Source: an uncultured Oscillospiraceae bacterium (GTDB taxonomy: Bacteria > Bacillota > Clostridia > Oscillospirales > Oscillospiraceae). From it: a stretch of DNA of 64,000 bases. Below are positions 26,373-35,992 of the stretch, one piece after another (the first letter of the stretch is position 1; each line of letters starts with the position of its first letter). The notes under the pieces are model-generated. The model did not search any database, was not told the DNA's origin, and saw nothing but the letters and a program-made list of their open reading frames with translations. Location: contig CATKZW010000008.1 of NCBI GenBank assembly GCA_949841465.1, positions 1-64,000 on the forward strand, written 5' to 3'. The translations under genes and the position numbers were made by a program.

Positions 26373-27734
26373 ATGTTTATGGAGAATAGTCTTTGGGAGA
26401 TCATCACCTGTCACACGCCCATCATAGAAAACGCGCTCAACCTCGTAGAGCCCGGTTCAGATGAGGCCAGAAAATTGGGTGAGTGGGGTGAACTGTTTGA
26501 AATTCCTAAGGATAAGGGACTATCTGCAATGGCTATCATGCAGTATGTTTGTAATATTCTACTGGAATTTCCACAATTTGAATTGGGCCCCGCAAGTGAT
26601 ACATCAGCGGGAATGTTGATGAAGTACAATGATGATGAATTCCCCTTGGAAAACGGCATTGTTTATGAGATACTATATCCAAATTTGTACTGTGTACTTG
26701 CATTAGACGCGATTGGTCAGAGATGTCCCGCTGAGCCCCCCAAAACTTTGACCGCCCTTTTGGGGTTGAGCTGCGATGAGAAAACAAAACTTATTGAAGC
26801 GAGCCGTTTCTTATCAAAATACTTTCCTGAGGAGTTGAAAAATCTTTTTAGGGTGGTCAAAAGCAACGGTGCAAATAAGAATCCACCATACGAAATCAAC
26901 ACACAATTTCCAGCATTACTATCCGCCATATTAAAACACGCCCGAACTTCACCTTTGAGTGCAAAAGAATCAACGGCAAATTCCATCATCCTATCCAAGC
27001 GGTTTTACGATACCTGCATAGATGCTATCGCCCCTAATGGCATCTGGTCCAAGCGCAGTTTTGCGGAATACTACTTGTTCGAGCGGGTGTTTCGTCTGAA
27101 CGCGAAGTTTACGCTTTTCTGGGCTGAGTACAATACCTCGCAAAAAAATAAGACCGCGCTCTCTCCGAAAATACTGTCAGACTTTTTCTTTCACTCCCCG
27201 TTGGTCTTATTTCCGCAAATCGCGCAGCATCGGAAGCCCTCATTGGGCAAGGGAAAACTGTTGTTTCTATTCTACAATCAACATGCTGATTATAAGAAAC
27301 AGACAGAATTTCTACATTTTCTAATCCAATTGTCCTCCTATTGGTTTCCTATAGTTCTCAGCATTTTACGCGATTACATGAAGTATCACAACATTACGTC
27401 ATTCAGCGATGTTGAGCGGTTTTTCTTCCCTGAAAATCAAAATGAGATCGAATTTTCCAGTTTTCAGCAGACATATACTCCAGCCACAACAGAGTTTCCT
27501 GACGGCGGAAGTGAACAGGAATCCCCGGGGAACAGGCAAACCAAGCGCAAGCTGCCGCGACCGTTGACAGACGCTTATTCGCAAAATTGGTCAGCCTTTA
27601 GACCATGCTTTGACCACCATTCTAAGGCGTTTGCGCCCAAAAGCTTGGCAGACTGGAGAGATGAAGCAATCCCTGAACATGCTACAGCGGCAGACCACTA
27701 TGCCATGAACGAAATAAAGCAGACTTTGTATTAA
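26373..27734 (+). CDS. Hypothetical protein, AT-richer cargo of element 2
   Basis: 453 codon ORF with own terminator; no family recognised. Confidence 0.75.
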   Translation: MFMENSLWEIITCHTPIIENALNLVEPGSDEARKLGEWGELFEIPKDKGLSAMAIMQYVCNILLEFPQFELGPASDTSAGMLMKYNDDEFPLENGIVYEILYPNLYCVLALDAIGQRCPAEPPKTLTALLGLSCDEKTKLIEASRFLSKYFPEELKNLFRVVKSNGANKNPPYEINTQFPALLSAILKHARTSPLSAKESTANSIILSKRFYDTCIDAIAPNGIWSKRSFAEYYLFERVFRLNAKFTLFWAEYNTSQKNKTALSPKILSDFFFHSPLVLFPQIAQHRKPSLGKGKLLFLFYNQHADYKKQTEFLHFLIQLSSYWFPIVLSILRDYMKYHNITSFSDVERFFFPENQNEIEFSSFQQTYTPATTEFPDGGSEQESPGNRQTKRKLPRPLTDAYSQNWSAFRPCFDHHSKAFAPKSLADWRDEAIPEHATAADHYAMNEIKQTLY

Positions 27735-27737
27735 CGA

Positions 27738-27785
27738 GATTCCCGTGGAACTGGGCATAAGCTCATTCCACGGGAATCTTATTGT
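27738..27785 (+). terminator. Rho-independent terminator
   Basis: gattcccgtggaactgggcataagctcattccacgggaatctt. Confidence 0.75.
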
Positions 27786-27934
27786 CTGACTTTATGCGCA
27801 CGGGCTTGTATTATTTTGCACAATAATATGCGCGGCGGGATAACTGACGATTCGAGGGGTCAAGTGCTATAATTGCGCCATCAGCCGCAGCAAACGTGCG
27901 CAGGCACGAGCGCGGCAAAAAGGAGGACACTGTC

Positions 27935-28450
27935 ATGTTAAATTTCTCTTACAAACCAACACCCCTGATGGAGCAAATCGACAGGCGGCTAAACAAGAAC
28001 CATCATCCCCAAGCCTTTGCCGTTGCCGACTTTGGCGACGGCCCGATGCTGACCTACCGGGGGCGGCATAGCAGAGTAAGCCTGCTGTCCGTCTCGCTTG
28101 TCCACGGCGAACAGCACATTGAGCTCTCCCAGCTCTCCAAGCCTCCGTATCTCATTGCACTGGTTCAGGAGAAGCCGGATCAGCCTATCCTTACGGTGCT
28201 CTATCACTCGGATCCATACCCTGTGCTGGAGCAAAACACGGAGCGCCGGCTAATGGGACAGGTATTCGCTTACGGGCAGTCACAGGACGGAAGCATGCGT
28301 ACTGTTGCTCACGCTGTGTATCTCCCCGAGCACTCCGCCGTTTTCGCCGCTGCGGACAGGTGTAATTCGCTGCTCCTGGAGAGCCACCCGGAGCTATGCG
28401 GCCATCTGTGCGCCTGCGGGGAGATCATTGACAGGCTGCTCGGCCAGTAG
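27935..28450 (+). CDS. Hypothetical protein in element 2 replication module
   Basis: RBS aaaggagg; directly upstream of the helicase gene. Confidence 0.7.
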   Translation: MLNFSYKPTPLMEQIDRRLNKNHHPQAFAVADFGDGPMLTYRGRHSRVSLLSVSLVHGEQHIELSQLSKPPYLIALVQEKPDQPILTVLYHSDPYPVLEQNTERRLMGQVFAYGQSQDGSMRTVAHAVYLPEHSAVFAAADRCNSLLLESHPELCGHLCACGEIIDRLLGQ

Positions 28451-28469
28451 AAAGAACGGGGGTGATTGT

Positions 28470-30008
28470 ATGAACGATTATCCGCATGATGTTCAACAAT
28501 TGGCCGGGCGGGATGCCGCGCCAAAAAACTCCATCTTCTCTCAGTTCGCCGCCCCTATCTCAGAAGTACCGGATGTGCTGCCCGCCAATCTGATGCCATA
28601 CCGGCACTTGGACCCTGTACTGGATGACCCGTCCGCCACCGGGCCTGACTGGGATACAATTTTTGGCCGGGATCTGGAGCTTACCGACACCAAAGAGGGC
28701 CTGCGGAGTCAAAAAGTCAACCGAAACATCGCGGAAATAGCCAGTGCCATCCGTAATCGGTGTGAGTTTCTGCATATCGCCGGGCATCTGGCCGTGTTTG
28801 AACCGCCGTGCTGGAAAATCTTAGGGCACGGGGAAGCCCTTCGGTTTGTGAAAAGGGCGGCGGAAGAGCTGTTTCCCAGTGACGCAAAGTATTTGAACTG
28901 CCGACAGTACGAGGAGATCGTATCTCATCTGCGGCTTGATTTCAAAACCCCGTGCCAGAAAGAGATCCCGACTCCGGATTACCGCTATCTGTGCTGCCGG
29001 GATTATATGTATGATTGGCGCACGGGCAGGTGCCTGCCCCACAACAGCAAATACCAGTACTTCTCCTACCTCGACATAGACGCGGAATCCATTGGGTCCT
29101 GCGACGGCGCGCACTGGGAGATGTTTCTGGATGACATGACCGGGGGAGATAGCATACTGCGCCAGCGCATCCTGGAGATGCTCGGCGTCATTCTCTCCGG
29201 CTACCCCAGCAAATCGTTCTTCTTCCTGACGGGGGAGAGCGGGACGGGGAAAAGCCAGCTCGTGAACTTTTTGCGAGATGTGCTGGGCACAAGCGCCTGC
29301 GTCGCGCTGAACGACATTTCACAGCTGGGACAGAAATGGACGACAGGCTCCGTCTTTGGCAAGCTGCTCTGCCTTTGCGGGGATGTGCCCGACGCCCCGT
29401 TGGACAGCAGGACCATTGGCACAATCAAGCAGCTGACCGGTGACGACCTGATTCGGGGGGAGTTCAAATACAAGGACGCCTTTATGTTTGACAACATGGC
29501 AAAGCTGCTGTTTGTCTCCAACTACCCGCTCCGGATTCCAAATCCGGAGCGGGAACAGGCCCTGCTGGAGCGACTGGTGGTTATCCCCTGCCGAAACCCT
29601 GTGGCAAGGGAATGTCAAATTCCAAATCTTCACGAACTGCTCTACGAGGAGGCGGGTTACATCGTTGATCTGGCCATGAGAGCGCTGGCCGATCTGGATG
29701 ACAGAAATGGGGTTTTTACCTCACTGCCCGAAGATTTTGGCTGGGAACCAGCACAGGTTTCCAATATGGATCGTGCTATCATGGAGTTTGTCCATAAATA
29801 TTGTGTGCGGGAAGAAGGGGCTTCCTGCTGGGTAAGCGAGGTGTTTCAAGCATTCCAAGCTCACTTTCCCGAGGAAAACCTCCGGGACTCGCAGTTCAGT
29901 AAGGCGCTCTTACGCCTGTTCCCGGAGGTGAAAAAGGTGCGCAGCAGCAGCGGGAGAAAGTACAACGGCCTGTGTCTGGCGGAAACCGACTATGGAAACC
30001 CGTCATAG
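28470..30008 (+). CDS. Phage/plasmid primase-helicase, D5/DUF5906-like P-loop ATPase
   Basis: FFLTGESGTGKSQLVNFLRDVLG Walker A, LCLCGDVPDAPLDSRTIGTIKQLTGDDLIRGEFKYKDAFMFDNMAKLLFVSNYPLRI. Confidence 0.9.
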   Translation: MNDYPHDVQQLAGRDAAPKNSIFSQFAAPISEVPDVLPANLMPYRHLDPVLDDPSATGPDWDTIFGRDLELTDTKEGLRSQKVNRNIAEIASAIRNRCEFLHIAGHLAVFEPPCWKILGHGEALRFVKRAAEELFPSDAKYLNCRQYEEIVSHLRLDFKTPCQKEIPTPDYRYLCCRDYMYDWRTGRCLPHNSKYQYFSYLDIDAESIGSCDGAHWEMFLDDMTGGDSILRQRILEMLGVILSGYPSKSFFFLTGESGTGKSQLVNFLRDVLGTSACVALNDISQLGQKWTTGSVFGKLLCLCGDVPDAPLDSRTIGTIKQLTGDDLIRGEFKYKDAFMFDNMAKLLFVSNYPLRIPNPEREQALLERLVVIPCRNPVARECQIPNLHELLYEEAGYIVDLAMRALADLDDRNGVFTSLPEDFGWEPAQVSNMDRAIMEFVHKYCVREEGASCWVSEVFQAFQAHFPEENLRDSQFSKALLRLFPEVKKVRSSSGRKYNGLCLAETDYGNPS

Positions 30009-30064
30009 TCCCTCAACCCAGCCGCATATTATTCCAATGAGACTTTGATAAGGAGGGACAACCC

Positions 30065-30211
30065 TTGTACATCCAACATATGCATCCCACCGCTGAAACA
30101 CCGGAGGCAACGACGGAAGCGCTGTCCGCCCTCTACCGTGCCTGCGTCCGCAAGCTGCACGCGGCAGCCTGCCCACCCCAGCGCGGGACTCCCGCGCCCA
30201 ATGCCCAATAG
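30065..30211 (+). CDS. Small hypothetical protein (48 aa, TTG start)
   Basis: aaggagg SD upstream; open to TAG at 30209. Confidence 0.35.
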   Translation: MYIQHMHPTAETPEATTEALSALYRACVRKLHAAACPPQRGTPAPNAQ

Positions 30212-30245
30212 CGTCTAAGCCCTAAAGAGAAAGGAGGTATCCGCC

Positions 30246-31703
30246 TTGGACGCAATCTATGCCCGTCAGTCTGTGGACAAGGCGGACAGCCTCTCTATTC
30301 AGGGACAGATCGACCTGTGCCACAGAGAAACAGGAGAGGAGGTAAAAATCTATCAGGACAAAGGCTTCTCCGGCAAAAACACCAATCGTCCGGCGTTCCA
30401 GCAGCTGATTGAGGACGTGGAAAAAGGCATCATCCAGAAGATCGTGGTCTACCGCCTGGACCGCTTTTCCCGCTCCATCGCCGATTTCGGGCGGCTCTGG
30501 GAGATCCTGAAACGGCATGGAGTGGAGTTTGTCTCTATCAACGAGACCTTTGACACCTCCACCCCCATGGGCCGGGCCATGCTGAACATCATCATGGTCT
30601 TTGCCCAGCTGGAGCGGGAAACCACCGCCGAGCGGGTGCGGGACAACTACTACCAGCGGGCCAAGCTGGGCTCCTGGCCGGGTGGTCCCGCTCCCTACGG
30701 CTTCACCATCGGACGGCTGCCCGGAGCGGACGGCCACCTGGCCCCCGGCCTGGTCCCTACGGAAAACATTGCCGTTGTGGAGCGTATCTTCTCCGCCTAC
30801 GCGCTACAGGCGGCCACCCTGGGCAGCGTGGCCCGTTCGCTGAACGCAGACGGTATCCCTGCCCCCCGGCGGGCCACCTGGGATAATGTAACACTGTCCC
30901 GCTTATTACATAGCCCGCTGTACGTGATGGCGGACGAGGACATCTATCTCTATTATAAGGCAAAGGGTCTGCAATTTGCAAATACTTTAGAGGAATTTGA
31001 CGGAATTCACGCCGGAATGATTATTGGCAAGCGGGACCGCAGTGCAAACAAGTATCAAGATCTGAAAGACCAGCACTTTTCCCTGGCAAGTCACTCCGGC
31101 ATCATTCCCTCAAAGCTGTGGCTTGCCTGTCAATATAAGCTGGACGAAAACCGCCAGCTGGGCAATGCGGGGCGGGGCAAGCACACTTGGTTGTCTGGAT
31201 TGATGAAGTGCGCAAGCTGTGGGTACAGCGTCAAAGTCAACCGGGACAAAGAGAAATTCTACCTGTTTTGCAGCGGGCGTTCCAACATGGGCGTGTGCAG
31301 TCAGTCTATCCACGTTGATTTGCGTGGCCTGGAACGCTCGGTGGCCGCAGAGCTGGAGCGCCTGCTGGCTCAGTGCCCAGACGAGGCGGTCCAATCCCAG
31401 GAGGGACAGGAGCTGGCCCAGGAGCTATCCGCCATCGACCAGAAGATCGAGCGCCTCATGTCCGCCCTGGCCGAGAGCAGCGACGTGTCCATGCCCTACG
31501 TCAACCGCACCATCGCCCGGCTGGAGGAGCAGCGTCAGGCCCTCTTGGACGAGCAGTCCAAACGCCAAGCCCGGCCCCGTCCCAAGCTGGAGCACCTGAG
31601 ATTTGAGCCGCTGGAGTTTGAGCAGAAAAAGCTGGTGGCCGCTCAGTTCATCCAGGAGATCCGCCTGGCGGACGACACCGCCACCGTCCTATGGAAGGTA
31701 TAA
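30246..31703 (+). CDS. Large serine recombinase of element 2
   Basis: IYARQSVDKADSLSIQGQID...GFSGKNTNRPAFQQLIEDV...YRLDRFSRSIADF; recombinase zinc ribbon LMKCASCGYSV...FCSGRSNMGVC; TTG start with SD aaaggaggt. Confidence 0.95.
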   Translation: MDAIYARQSVDKADSLSIQGQIDLCHRETGEEVKIYQDKGFSGKNTNRPAFQQLIEDVEKGIIQKIVVYRLDRFSRSIADFGRLWEILKRHGVEFVSINETFDTSTPMGRAMLNIIMVFAQLERETTAERVRDNYYQRAKLGSWPGGPAPYGFTIGRLPGADGHLAPGLVPTENIAVVERIFSAYALQAATLGSVARSLNADGIPAPRRATWDNVTLSRLLHSPLYVMADEDIYLYYKAKGLQFANTLEEFDGIHAGMIIGKRDRSANKYQDLKDQHFSLASHSGIIPSKLWLACQYKLDENRQLGNAGRGKHTWLSGLMKCASCGYSVKVNRDKEKFYLFCSGRSNMGVCSQSIHVDLRGLERSVAAELERLLAQCPDEAVQSQEGQELAQELSAIDQKIERLMSALAESSDVSMPYVNRTIARLEEQRQALLDEQSKRQARPRPKLEHLRFEPLEFEQKKLVAAQFIQEIRLADDTATVLWKV

Positions 31704-31705
31704 CG

Positions 31706-31746
31706 CGCAGAGTCGAACCAAAAATTCGACTCTGCGTGTTTTTCAA
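31706..31746 (+). terminator. Rho-independent terminator after element 2 recombinase
   Basis: cgcagagtcgaaccaaaaattcgactctgcgtgttttt. Confidence 0.8.
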
Positions 31747-31779
31747 CTTTTTTCGCCATGAATTCATCAAGGAAAGTGA

Positions 31780-32029
31780 CAGCCTGGACTGGAAAGACCT
31801 GTCCGCGTCGGAGATCACCAAGCGGGTGACCTCCAAGGTTCAGCCTGGCTCCATCGTGCTGTTCCACAACGCCGCCCTCCACACGCCGGAGGCTCTGCCC
31901 GGCATCATTGAAGCAATGCTGCAGCAGGGCTATACCTTCGTGCCCATCTCTCAGCTCATCCTGCCTGGGACCTGCGGACAGGATTATACCATCGACCACA
32001 CCGGGCGGCAGTGCCCCGGCGGGGCGTGA
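31780..32029 (+). pseudogene. pdaB: PdaB-type polysaccharide deacetylase, segment 3 of 3
   Basis: (D)SLDWKDLSASEITKRVTSKVQPGSIVLFHNAALHTPEALPGIIEAMLQQGYTFVPISQLI...*; continues segment 2 in frame. Confidence 0.88.
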
Positions 32030-32143
32030 CAGAGACGATATCGCAGAGGCCGTTTTCGTCGGTCTCTGCGATATTTGTGCAAAGGGGTTGAAATTTCAGG
32101 CAGAGTATTGTATAATATACACAAAGAAGAGAGGGGGCAGATC

Positions 32144-32665
32144 ATGACAGCCATATACGGCGCGGCGGGGGAGGACGGACGGCGGCTGGCCTGGCCGCTG
32201 CTGAAGCAGGCGGTCCGCCTGTGCTGGGGCTGGACCACCCTGCCTCCGGTGGAGCGCTCCCCACGGGGCAAGCCGTTGTTCACGGGTCTGGACGGCAGGT
32301 GGTTTTCCCTGTCCCACAGCGGCGGGCTGGCCCTGTGCGCCCTGTCCGAGAGTCCGGTGGGGGTGGATGTGGAGCTGATCCGCCCCCGGCGGGAAAAGCT
32401 CCCCCAGTGGGCGCTGAGCGAGGGGGAGCTGGCCGCTTTTGACGGCACCTGGGAGGACTTTTACCGCCGGTGGACGCTGAAGGAGAGCTGGTGCAAGCTG
32501 GGGGATACGCCTCTCTATCCGCCCCGGTCGGTGGAGACGCCCCCCCCCTGCCCCCATCAAAGCTACGCCGGGGAGGGCTGGCAGGCGGCGGTGTGCTGCC
32601 ATGACGCGCCCCCCGCGGGAATCATCTGGTTGGAAATAGACAGCGAAAAGGAGGGTTCTGTATGA
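32144..32665 (+). CDS. 4'-phosphopantetheinyl transferase
   Basis: RGKPLF...WFSLSHSGGLALCALSESPVGVDVELIRPR...FYRRWTLKESWCKLG. Confidence 0.92.
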   Translation: MTAIYGAAGEDGRRLAWPLLKQAVRLCWGWTTLPPVERSPRGKPLFTGLDGRWFSLSHSGGLALCALSESPVGVDVELIRPRREKLPQWALSEGELAAFDGTWEDFYRRWTLKESWCKLGDTPLYPPRSVETPPPCPHQSYAGEGWQAAVCCHDAPPAGIIWLEIDSEKEGSV

Positions 32666-33282
32666 GCAAACAGATCATCACCATCAGCCGAGAATTCGGT
32701 TCCGGCGGCCGGTCGGTGGGCCACCGGGTGGCCCAGCTGCTGGACGTGCCCTACTACGACAAGGAGCTGGTGAAGCAGGTGGCGGTGGAGACCGGCTTTG
32801 ACGAGAAGTTTATCGAACAGGAGGGGGAGTACGCCTCCCCCTGGCAGAGCCTGCTGTCCTACGCCTTTTCGGGGAACGGCTCCCGGCAGCACATGAACGG
32901 CCTGTCCACCGCCGATTTCCTCTGGGTCATCCAGTGCCGGGTGATTCTGGAGCTGGTGGAAAAGGGCCCCTGCGTCATCGTGGGCCGCTGCGCCGACTAC
33001 ATCCTCCGGGAGCGGGAGGATGTGCTCAACGTGTTCATCCACGCCCCCATCGGCTTCCGGGCGGACCGGGTGGTGCGGCTGTACGGCGAGTCCGACGTGG
33101 CCCCGGAAAAGCGGCTGGAGGAGAAGGACAAGCGCCGCCGGGCCTACTACAAGCACTACGCCGACCGGGACTGGGGCATGAGCCAGAACTACCACCTGTC
33201 CCTGGACTCCAGCCTGGTGGGGGTGGAGCGGTGCGCCCAGCTCATCCTGGACGTGGTCCGCAACCCAGAGAGGCCGGAGTGA
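32662..33282 (+). CDS. Cytidylate kinase-like family protein
   Basis: IITISREFGSGGRSVGHRVAQLLDVPYYDKELV; start overlaps PPTase stop. Confidence 0.92.
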   Translation: MSKQIITISREFGSGGRSVGHRVAQLLDVPYYDKELVKQVAVETGFDEKFIEQEGEYASPWQSLLSYAFSGNGSRQHMNGLSTADFLWVIQCRVILELVEKGPCVIVGRCADYILREREDVLNVFIHAPIGFRADRVVRLYGESDVAPEKRLEEKDKRRRAYYKHYADRDWGMSQNYHLSLDSSLVGVERCAQLILDVVRNPERPE

Positions 33283-33302
33283 CTGCACCTCTTCTGAGAT
33301 GA

Positions 33303-33336
33303 AAAGACCGCCCTCCCCGGTGGGGAGGGCGGTTTC
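33303..33336 (+). terminator. Terminator-like hairpin
   Basis: gaccgccctccccggtggggagggcggtttcct. Confidence 0.6.
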
Positions 33337-33341
33337 CTGTC

Positions 33342-35009
33342 TCAGTGATAGGCCCGGTAGAGGAAGGCCGCGATCTGGGCCCGGCTGCAGATGCCGCCGG
33401 GGTTAAAGGTGACCTCGGTGTCGCCGGTGGTGACTCCCCGCTCCAGCGCCCAGCCCACCGCTTGGGCGTAGGGGGCGTCGGAGGGCACGTCGGTGAAGGC
33501 GGAGGCCTGGGCGGAGGGCCGCTCAAACGCACACCAGATGTACTGCACCGCATCCGCCCGGGTGCAGGCCTGATTGGGGTCAAATTCTGCCTGATCGATC
33601 ATGCCCATGCTGTCCGCCCAGAGGATGGCGGCGCGGTATGCCTCGGCCACCTCCGGGATGGTGAGCTGTCCCTCGGCCTCCGGCCTCCTCGCAGCCCGCC
33701 ACAGGAAGGTGAGGATCTGGGCCTGGGTGCAGTCCTGGCCGGGGGAGAAGGTGGTCTTAGTGGTGCCGTTGGTAATCCCCTGCTCCACCGCCCAGGCCAC
33801 GTAGTCCACATAGTAGGCGTCCGCCGCCACGTCGGTGAAGGCCGGAGCGGAGCCGATGCCGGTGCCCTCAGGCGGCGTGGTGGAGGGCGGCTCCACGGTG
33901 ATGGTTGGCACCTCAGCGCCGTCGGAGGGCGGCGCGACGGTGATGGTGACGGGAGGCCGGTCCACGTAGTCCTCCTCGCTGATGACCAGGTAGCCGTCAG
34001 TAAACAGCTCCTGTTGGCTTTCCCTGTAGGTGTAGACCGCCCGGCACTGCCCCTTGGAGACCACGCAGGTCCGGCCGCTGTCGCCGCTGGTCCCTCCGGC
34101 GAGGAACAGCTTGTCGTCCGCGCCGATCATGCCGCTGTCGCAGTTGGTCACGTCCACCAGATAGTTCCGGCCGTCCCCCATCCGGACCACGTTCCACATA
34201 TGACCGCCGCCCCCCATCGTACCGCTGACGGTATAGCACGTCACGTCCCCGGTGAAGTCGGACAGATCGCACAGGTACTTGAAGGCCTTGGCGTAGCCCT
34301 CGCACACCACGTTGGTGTCCGGGTCGCCGTCAAAGACGTACACCAGCTGCCAGGGGTCGCCGTAGGGCGCGTCGCTCTCGTAGGTGTCCACGTCGTAGGA
34401 GGTCAGGCGGCAGATCTCCTCCCGGTAGGCGATCAGCTTTTCGTAATCGGACCGGTCCTTGTACTTGGCCACAATGGCCTTGGCATTGTCCGTCGCCTTT
34501 TTCGCCTCAGACACCCTGGCGGCGCTGACGGTGCTGCTGTCGCTGCCTCGGTAGGACGGGGCGGCCTGGAGGTAGACGGTGAGGTCCTCAATGCTGACCC
34601 AGCCGCCCTGGCGGACGGAGCTGTAGCCCCAGGTGAACTGGCTGTCGATCCAGTACAGCTCGTAGGGGCAGTCGGCCAGCAGGGCGTAGAAGATGGCGTT
34701 CATGTGGACGGACTGGTTGAATTTGTCCTCCAGCTTTTTCAGCACGTCCTCCCCGCTGCCCTCCTTGATGCCCAGCTCCTCCAGGGACCAGGAGAGGGCG
34801 CTCTGCTTCGGAATGCGGATGGTGGTGCCGGTCCTGGTGCCGTTGGCGATCTTGGCCGCCTCCGTCCGGAGCGTCTGGTACACGGCCAGGTCCGTGCCGG
34901 TGAGGCGGGAGCCTGCGGAGCGGTCGGTCGGGGCGGCGTGGGCCGTCCCCGGCAGCAGCGCGGCCGTCAGCATCAGCGCCAGCAGCGCGGCCGTCCATCG
35001 TTTTTTCAT
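33342..35009 (-). CDS. Secreted transglutaminase-like protein with C-terminal SLH domains
   Basis: Signal peptide MKKRWTAALLALMLTAALLPGTAHA; CEGYAKAFKYLCD...GHMWNVV...DVTNCDSG; SLH repeats FTDVAADAYYVDYVAWAVEQGITNGTTKTTFSPGQDCTQAQ. Confidence 0.92.
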   Translation of the reverse strand: MKKRWTAALLALMLTAALLPGTAHAAPTDRSAGSRLTGTDLAVYQTLRTEAAKIANGTRTGTTIRIPKQSALSWSLEELGIKEGSGEDVLKKLEDKFNQSVHMNAIFYALLADCPYELYWIDSQFTWGYSSVRQGGWVSIEDLTVYLQAAPSYRGSDSSTVSAARVSEAKKATDNAKAIVAKYKDRSDYEKLIAYREEICRLTSYDVDTYESDAPYGDPWQLVYVFDGDPDTNVVCEGYAKAFKYLCDLSDFTGDVTCYTVSGTMGGGGHMWNVVRMGDGRNYLVDVTNCDSGMIGADDKLFLAGGTSGDSGRTCVVSKGQCRAVYTYRESQQELFTDGYLVISEEDYVDRPPVTITVAPPSDGAEVPTITVEPPSTTPPEGTGIGSAPAFTDVAADAYYVDYVAWAVEQGITNGTTKTTFSPGQDCTQAQILTFLWRAARRPEAEGQLTIPEVAEAYRAAILWADSMGMIDQAEFDPNQACTRADAVQYIWCAFERPSAQASAFTDVPSDAPYAQAVGWALERGVTTGDTEVTFNPGGICSRAQIAAFLYRAYH

Positions 35010-35127
35010 GTGGTGTTCCCCTTTGTCGTTTCTCGGTTGGATTGTGTGCCGTTTCATTCTACCAGATCGGGCAGGAAATGACAAGGGAGTAAAGGGGCCT
35101 TGCGACCAAAAAGCCGGGAGGGAAATG

Positions 35128-35808
35128 TTACCGCTTCAGCCGCCGGATCACCGCCTGCTCCAGCCGGTCGCCGTATTTCATAGCCAGCAGGAACGCGGCC
35201 AGCCCGGCCGCGCCCAGCAGGACCATGCCGTACAGGGGGATGGTCACGGTGGCGCTGCCCACCGCGCAGGCCACCAGCAGCCCCCAGGGCCGGGCCAGCA
35301 CCACCAGCAGGAAGAAGCGCCGGAAGGAGATGTCCGTCAGCCCGGCCAGGATGCACAATAGGTCGTCGGGGAAGAAGGGGAACAGGAAGGCAAGGGCCAG
35401 AAAGGTGTCCCGCTTGCGCCGGATCAGGTCCAGGTATTTGTCTGACAGCTTTTCGCTGACGAATTTCCCGGCAAACTGCTGGCCCAGTGCCCGGGCCAGG
35501 GCGAAGACCAGGGCGGAGCCCAGGCTCACCGCCCCCCAGGTCAGCAGGAAGGAGGGCCACAGCCCGAACAGATACGCCCCCGCCGCCGCGGTGATATTGC
35601 TGGGGATGGGCGCTATGACCACCGACACCAGCTGCACGCCGAAGTAGGCCAGGTGGGACCAGGGGGCGCAGCGGGCGATGTATTCCCCCATTCGCTCCGG
35701 GGAGCCTGCGGCCTCAAAAAAGCCGGTGGCGTACAGCGCCCACACGCAGCCGCCCAGGATGGCGGCGGTGAGAATCCACAGCGTGATTTTGCCTCGTTTG
35801 TCTTCCAT
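35128..35808 (-). CDS. TVP38/TMEM64 (VTT domain) membrane protein
   Basis: Polytopic protein with APIPSNITAAAGAYLFGLWPSFLLTWGAVSLGSALVFALAR...FPFFPDDLLCILAGLT. Confidence 0.88.
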   Translation of the reverse strand: MEDKRGKITLWILTAAILGGCVWALYATGFFEAAGSPERMGEYIARCAPWSHLAYFGVQLVSVVIAPIPSNITAAAGAYLFGLWPSFLLTWGAVSLGSALVFALARALGQQFAGKFVSEKLSDKYLDLIRRKRDTFLALAFLFPFFPDDLLCILAGLTDISFRRFFLLVVLARPWGLLVACAVGSATVTIPLYGMVLLGAAGLAAFLLAMKYGDRLEQAVIRRLKR

Positions 35809-35992
35809 GGGGCACGATCCTCTCTCAATCGAAAATTGTTTCTGATGCTATTATAGCGATAAATCAAAAAATGGCAACAAAGGTCCCCTTAGGAAATTTT
35901 GAAGATTTCCTTTAGGCATTGCACATCATAGAGTAAATGTGCAAAAAGACTGAAATTTATCTTTTACTTTATGTCATAAATATGTTATAGTA

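Larger units (their letters stand above)
18187..31779 (+). mobile_element. Element 2: integrative element inserted in pdaB, with large serine recombinase and D5-type helicase
   Basis: pdaB breaks at 18186 and resumes at 31780; GA dinucleotide at both junctions (18185-18186, 31778-31779); recombinase ends 75 bp from right junction; excision restores frame (GTA|GAC). Confidence 0.88.

Noticed and set aside
9601-31779. Single composite prophage covering both pdaB insertions
   Set aside because: No capsid, terminase, portal, tail or lysis genes, and the pdaB segment 17851-18186 lies between the two elements, so they are separate insertions
33345-35081. 578-aa plus-strand ORF
   Set aside because: Antisense shadow of the SLH/transglutaminase protein, which has signal peptide, RBS and clear repeats
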